Source: JBAYFX01 sp041666965
GTDB lineage: Bacteria > Patescibacteriota > Microgenomatia > UBA12405
Reading direction: 5' to 3'
NCBI GenBank assembly: GCA_041666965.1
Contig: JBAYFX010000038.1
Span: 1 to 8,369, forward strand
DNA length: 8,369 nucleotides
The position numbers and the translations under genes were made by a program. The notes beneath the pieces were generated by a model. The model saw nothing but the letters and a program-made list of their open reading frames with translations, did no database searches and had not been told where the DNA came from. Shown one piece after another: positions 5,681 to 8,369 of this stretch (position 1 is its first letter; each line of letters begins with the position of its first letter).

Positions 5681-5932
5681 ATGACTGATCAAACTATCCC
5701 ACAAGACAAACTTGTGAAACAAACTCCCAAGAAAGTTAATGATATTTCTATCGATAACTTACCCGACCTCTTAACCGTCGCCGAAGTCGCCGACTTACTC
5801 CGCGTCTCTAAACTAACCGTCAAACGTTGGGGTAAACGGGGTAAACTTCCTGCCATCCGCATCAATGCCAGAGGTGACCGCCGTTACCGCAAAGAAGCTG
5901 TGTTGTGGCTTTTGGGTATCCAAAGTGAGTAA
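5681..5932 (+). CDS. Excisionase-type helix-turn-helix DNA-binding protein, 83 aa
   Basis: A small winged-helix DNA-binding protein of the excisionase/MerR-like group (HTH_17 type). After a polar, flexible 28-residue N-terminus, the domain runs LLTVAEVADLLRVSKLTVKRW (30-50), the helix-turn-helix with the recognition helix at about 43-51. A basic wing follows (GKRGKLPAIRINARGDRRYRKEAV, about 51-74). The RYRKEAV segment and length match single-domain members, which serve as excisionases, antitoxin-like regulators or small transcription factors. No integrase, toxin or attachment site lies nearby, so a free-standing regulator is more likely than a phage excisionase here. It is convergent with ruvB (58 bp between stops) and divergent from the exported-protein gene. 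It has its own promoter and a palindrome over the predicted start, consistent with autoregulation. Confidence 0.85.
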   Translation: MTDQTIPQDKLVKQTPKKVNDISIDNLPDLLTVAEVADLLRVSKLTVKRWGKRGKLPAIRINARGDRRYRKEAVLWLLGIQSE

Positions 5933-5990
5933 TCCTTTTAATCAAGTAGTACGCACCATACTCTAAGGTAAACTAACATTACTTGTAATA

Positions 5991-6956
5991 TCACAATTCA
6001 ACCACTCTACCCCGTGGGGTTCTTTTTACCAATCCTTTTTTCATTAAAAATGGTTCGTACACCTCAGTAATTGTATCCACGTCTTCCGACAACCCGGCCG
6101 CGATGTTTTCCACCCCCACCGGTCCCCCTTTATAGTCAATTCTGACTATCTCCAAATACCGCCTATCAGCGTCCGACAAACCTAACTCGTCCACCCCAAG
6201 CATTTTAAGTGCTTCCTCGGCTTCCTTCACTGTAATTAGTCCATCATTATTAATTTGGGCAAAGTCCCTCACCCGACGTAGTAGTCTATTGGCTACCCGT
6301 GGTGTCCCCCTAGATCTTTGGGCAATAACTTTCGCCGCCCCCTCAACTATTTGACACTTTAGTACCTCGGCCGTTCGCTTTACAATTTCCACCAGCTCGT
6401 TATCTTCATAAAAATCCAGCTGTTGAATATAACCAAACCGGTCCCGCAGGGGACCTGTCAACATTCCGATTCTGGTAGTTGCGCCAACTATGGTAAATTT
6501 GGGTAAGTTTAAGCGTACTGTTTTGGCCATTGGCCCCTTACCCAAAATTATATCCAGGGCAAAATCTTCCATAGCGCTGTAAAGCATTTCCTCCACCGCC
6601 TTATTAAGCCGGTGAATCTCATCAATAAACAAAAAATCTCCTTTTTTTAGCCCGGTTAATATGGCCGCAATGTCTCCGGTCCGAGTCATGGCTGGCCCGC
6701 TGGTTATTTTAATATTGGCTCCCATTTCCCGGGCCAATAAAAATGCTAGTGTTGTTTTACCCAACCCCGGAGGGCCATAAAACAAAATGTGATCAGCCGC
6801 TTCCCCTCGGGCGCGCGCCGCATCAATAAATATTTGTAATTGTCGACAGGCTTTCCCCTGCCCAATAAACTCCTCCAAAGACTGGGGCCGCAAACTCTTT
6901 TCCACTACTTTTTCCTCTTTTGTTGCCTTGGGGTCCAAATTATTTCCATCACTCAT
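5991..6956 (-). CDS. ruvB: Holliday junction branch migration ATPase RuvB, 321 aa
   Basis: RuvB is the AAA+ hexameric motor that, with RuvA, drives branch migration of Holliday junctions during recombination and repair. Motifs in order: LRPQSLEEFIGQ (22-33), Walker A GPPGLGKTT (61-69), Walker B FIDEIHRLN (110-118), the MLYSAMEDF segment (124-132) that includes part of the RuvA-interacting hairpin region, sensor 1 GATTR (158-162), arginine finger in GPLRDRFG (Arg171) and sensor 2 RGTPRVANRLLRR (216-228). The C-terminal winged-helix DNA-binding domain (about 255-321) ends with TPRGR near 313-317. All catalytic residues are intact and length is slightly below the usual 330-350. It follows ruvA by 49 bp but has its own extended -10, ending 6 nt before the ATG. 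Confidence 0.98.
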   Translation of the reverse strand: MSDGNNLDPKATKEEKVVEKSLRPQSLEEFIGQGKACRQLQIFIDAARARGEAADHILFYGPPGLGKTTLAFLLAREMGANIKITSGPAMTRTGDIAAILTGLKKGDFLFIDEIHRLNKAVEEMLYSAMEDFALDIILGKGPMAKTVRLNLPKFTIVGATTRIGMLTGPLRDRFGYIQQLDFYEDNELVEIVKRTAEVLKCQIVEGAAKVIAQRSRGTPRVANRLLRRVRDFAQINNDGLITVKEAEEALKMLGVDELGLSDADRRYLEIVRIDYKGGPVGVENIAAGLSEDVDTITEVYEPFLMKKGLVKRTPRGRVVEL

Positions 6957-6962
6957 GTTTCC

Positions 6963-6971
6963 ATTTTACCA
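6963..6971 (-). promoter_or_regulatory. Extended -10 promoter for ruvB
   Basis: On the minus strand TGGTAAAAT (6971-6963) ends 6 nt before the ruvB ATG, predicting a transcript starting at the start codon. The intervening GGAAAC is a poor Shine-Dalgarno match. It lies directly downstream of a GC-rich hairpin. Confidence 0.5.
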
Positions 6972-6973
6972 AA

Positions 6974-6989
6974 CCCCGCCGCCGCGGGG
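6974..6989. other. GC-rich hairpin between ruvA and ruvB
   Basis: CCCCGC-CGCC-GCGGGG forms a 6-bp all-GC stem with a 4-nt loop in a 49-bp gap (6957-7005) of otherwise AT-rich sequence. In the ruvA direction it is followed by TTTGG, a weak U-tract, so it may be an attenuating terminator for ruvA transcripts. It also occupies the region just upstream of the ruvB extended -10. Confidence 0.45.
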
Positions 6990-7005
6990 CGAACTAAACC
7001 CGAAA

Positions 7006-7578
7006 CTAACCAATATTCTGTAAACACCAAGCCAACTTTGTTTCCAAGTCCACCATTTCCTTGGGTAACTTTTTTAGCACTCCTTCAATCTCTCTGCCAC
7101 CAAACCCCAATTGTCTCAAACTTTGCGACAAATCATCATCAAGAAGCGGTAGCTCATCTTTCAAATTCAATTCCCCCAAACCCCCTACTTTCGACTTTAA
7201 GTCCACTATAATTCTTTGAGCCGTCTTTTTTCCAATCCCTTTAATTTTGGCAAAAAAGTCTACCTCAGCGTCTCCTATGGCTTTAATCACCGCCTCCGCC
7301 TGAGTCTCAGATAATATTTGCGCTCCAGTCTTTGGTCCCACTCCCGACACGGTAATTAACAGTTTAAACAGCTGCAATTCGTCCCATGTCTCAAATCCAT
7401 ACAGTGCCTGGTCATTTTCCGACACCGCCATGTGGGTATAAAGTTTTGTTTCCTCTCCCTCTACTATTTTTCTGCCCAGTCTTTGTCCTACCCACACGTT
7501 ATACCCTACTCCGCCTACCTCCACTATCACCTGGTTTCCCCAGGTTTTATCAATTACTCCTCTTAAGCTTGAAATCAT
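7006..7578 (-). CDS. ruvA: Holliday junction branch migration protein RuvA, 190 aa
   Basis: RuvA binds four-way junctions as a tetramer and loads RuvB. The N-terminal OB-fold (1-63) begins MISSLRGVI and contains VEVGGVGYNVWV. The middle domain has the two helix-hairpin-helix motifs SGVGPKTG (78-85) and KGIGKKTA (113-120), the latter followed by the typical QRIIVDLKSKV. An acidic linker (about 138-149) leads to the C-terminal RuvB-binding domain (150-190, LRQLGFGGREIEGVL). Length is within the family range. It lies 12 bp after the phosphoribosyltransferase-like gene. Two start signals overlap: an extended -10 ending 6 nt before the ATG, and GAGGTGAT (7597-7590), a perfect 8-base complement to the usual 16S rRNA 3' end, but 11 nt from the ATG. 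The upstream neighbour is not ruvC, which often accompanies ruvAB. Confidence 0.97.
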   Translation of the reverse strand: MISSLRGVIDKTWGNQVIVEVGGVGYNVWVGQRLGRKIVEGEETKLYTHMAVSENDQALYGFETWDELQLFKLLITVSGVGPKTGAQILSETQAEAVIKAIGDAEVDFFAKIKGIGKKTAQRIIVDLKSKVGGLGELNLKDELPLLDDDLSQSLRQLGFGGREIEGVLKKLPKEMVDLETKLAWCLQNIG

Positions 7579-7584
7579 AAGCTA

Positions 7585-7593
7585 ATCATATCA
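7585..7593 (-). promoter_or_regulatory. Extended -10 promoter for ruvA, built on the upstream stop codon
   Basis: On the minus strand TGATATGAT (7593-7585) is an extended -10 whose TGA is also the stop codon of the phosphoribosyltransferase-like gene. It ends 6 nt (TAGCTT) before the ruvA ATG. The same bases partly overlap the Shine-Dalgarno-like GAGGTGAT, which would be absent from transcripts initiated here. Confidence 0.45.
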
Positions 7594-8369
7594 CCTCAAT
7601 TTATACGGTGGTTTAGTTTCTCTAATAAACCGTATTGTCTTAAATACCTCCCCCCTTCGGTCTTTTACCTCACCATCAATCATGGCCGAGTAAGTTGACA
7701 CCAAATCCGGATTCTTATGGGCAAAATAGGTCAAAGTTTTAAAATCATCATACCAATCATCCATTTCCAAAAGTGTTTTTTTAATTCTCGCTCTCGCAAC
7801 AGTATCGCTTATGTATTCCAAAAGTTCGCCAATTGTCACCAATTTTTCATGGTCTGCTATAAAATTTTGTTTATTAGGCTGTCTTTTCTTAAGCCTTTCT
7901 TCTGCTCTGGCGGACATAAAAGGAATTACTAAATTGATATTCACTTTTTCCAGCCTTTTATCACCCTCAATTACTCTAATTACCCAATCATCTATCTGCT
8001 GGCTAGAATAAGCCGCATCATCAAAGTAAACCACATTCTCTACTTGAGGGTGTTGACTCATCCACTCTCCCAAATTTTTTGTCATCACCACTGCTTCCGG
8101 TTCCCTGGGCAGCCACTGCTTTGCAATAGAATAGACCCAAGAATCCGACTTCCCCGACGATGTCTGCAAAACTACATATGGTTTATCTCCAATTTCTTTT
8201 ACTATGGAATCTGTTGTTTTCTTTAAAGCTCCCAAAAATTCCTCAAATGAAATATAATTAATATTATCCGCAATGAACCTGGCCACCCCATGTATATCCG
8301 GTCGATTATGGGCGCTAACCCATTCCTCTAATTTTACCTTATCTGGTGGATTTTCCTCTGGTGTCGGCA
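7591..8369 (-). CDS. Phosphoribosyltransferase-fold protein, C-terminal 258 residues (5' end beyond window)
   Basis: The frame stays open to the right edge, so the true start lies outside; the GTG at 8286 is internal, since 27 more codons precede it with no stop. After a Pro/Glu-rich stretch (visible residues 1-10) and helices containing WVSAHNRPD and YISFEEFLGAL, a strand leads to QTSSGKSDSWVYSIAKQW (68-85). A second strand leads to VVYFDDAAYSSQQ (112-124). That paired-acid loop after a hydrophobic strand is the PRPP-binding motif of type I phosphoribosyltransferases, and the Gly-Lys-Ser loop suits the pyrophosphate loop. The closest remembered group is the PRTase-like domain described by Aravind and colleagues in conflict-system proteins (PRTase-CE), from memory and not tested. 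The C-terminal half is charged and helical, with no recognised domain. It is followed 12 bp later by ruvA. Substrate unknown. Confidence 0.6.
   Translation of the reverse strand, partial: PTPEENPPDKVKLEEWVSAHNRPDIHGVARFIADNINYISFEEFLGALKKTTDSIVKEIGDKPYVVLQTSSGKSDSWVYSIAKQWLPREPEAVVMTKNLGEWMSQHPQVENVVYFDDAAYSSQQIDDWVIRVIEGDKRLEKVNINLVIPFMSARAEERLKKRQPNKQNFIADHEKLVTIGELLEYISDTVARARIKKTLLEMDDWYDDFKTLTYFAHKNPDLVSTYSAMIDGEVKDRRGEVFKTIRFIRETKPPYKLR

Noticed and set aside
5681..5932. Excisionase-type gene as evidence for a prophage or integrative element
   Set aside because: No integrase, phage gene, tRNA or attachment repeat is visible, and the flanking genes are housekeeping.
5978..5989. Inverted repeat ATTAC-TT-GTAAT between the helix-turn-helix gene and ruvB, as a bidirectional terminator
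   Set aside because: The stem is only five mostly A-T pairs with a 2-nt loop and no flanking T-run, so it is unlikely to terminate transcription.
6840..7211. Open plus-strand frame of 123 codons across the ruvA-ruvB junction
   Set aside because: It is antisense to two well-supported genes and gives a proline/leucine/serine-rich product without recognisable features.
1..8369. Possible TGA recoding (as in Gracilibacteria/Absconditabacteria)
   Set aside because: TGA stops end the dehydrogenase, ruvB and the phosphoribosyltransferase-like gene; for the dehydrogenase and ruvB this is at the normal family length, so standard bacterial code 11 fits.

Overview
This window looks like a compact chromosomal segment from a small-genome bacterium, most likely a member of the Candidate Phyla Radiation (Patescibacteria; Microgenomates-like is my best guess). 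The reasons are moderate-to-low GC (about 40% by eye), very short intergenic gaps, core enzymes that keep their catalytic motifs but differ from textbook sequences around them, and several small proteins I cannot place. Standard stop codons, including TGA, end genes at the expected family lengths, so I see no sign of TGA recoding. The lineage is an inference, because no rRNA is present.

Layout. Most coding is on the minus strand. From left to right: CTP synthase (pyrG, cut at the left edge at its nucleophile cysteine); a small cysteine-containing plus-strand ORF whose end overlaps the end of the next gene; a mannose-1-phosphate guanylyltransferase (manC-like) following a Nudix hydrolase; a second small plus-strand ORF diverging from the Nudix gene; an exported protein of unknown function translationally coupled (ATGA overlap) to a D-2-hydroxyacid dehydrogenase; a second small exported protein with a W/R-rich repeated tail; a plus-strand excisionase-type helix-turn-helix protein with its own promoter and a palindrome at the start site; then ruvB, ruvA and a phosphoribosyltransferase-fold protein whose 5' part lies off the right edge.

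Functionally the window combines nucleotide and nucleotide-sugar metabolism (CTP, GDP-mannose, Nudix hydrolysis), probable fermentative NADH recycling (D-lactate-dehydrogenase-like enzyme), Holliday-junction branch migration (RuvAB), and two exported proteins of unknown role. There is no sign of a phage, insertion sequence, CRISPR array, tRNA or rRNA.

The most interesting signal is regulatory. Eight gene starts have a -10-like hexamer (TATAAT, TATTAT, TAGAAT, TAAAAT or TATGAT) ending only 5-8 nt before the start codon. In five of them a TGn extension precedes the hexamer, and well-placed Shine-Dalgarno sequences are generally missing. This predicts leaderless or near-leaderless mRNAs as the usual mode here, with many genes in apparent operons having their own promoter. 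I see no clear multi-gene novel defence or metabolic system. The other candidates worth following are the phosphoribosyltransferase-like protein, the repeated tail of the exported protein, the small plus-strand ORFs, and the altered nucleotide-site residues of CTP synthase.
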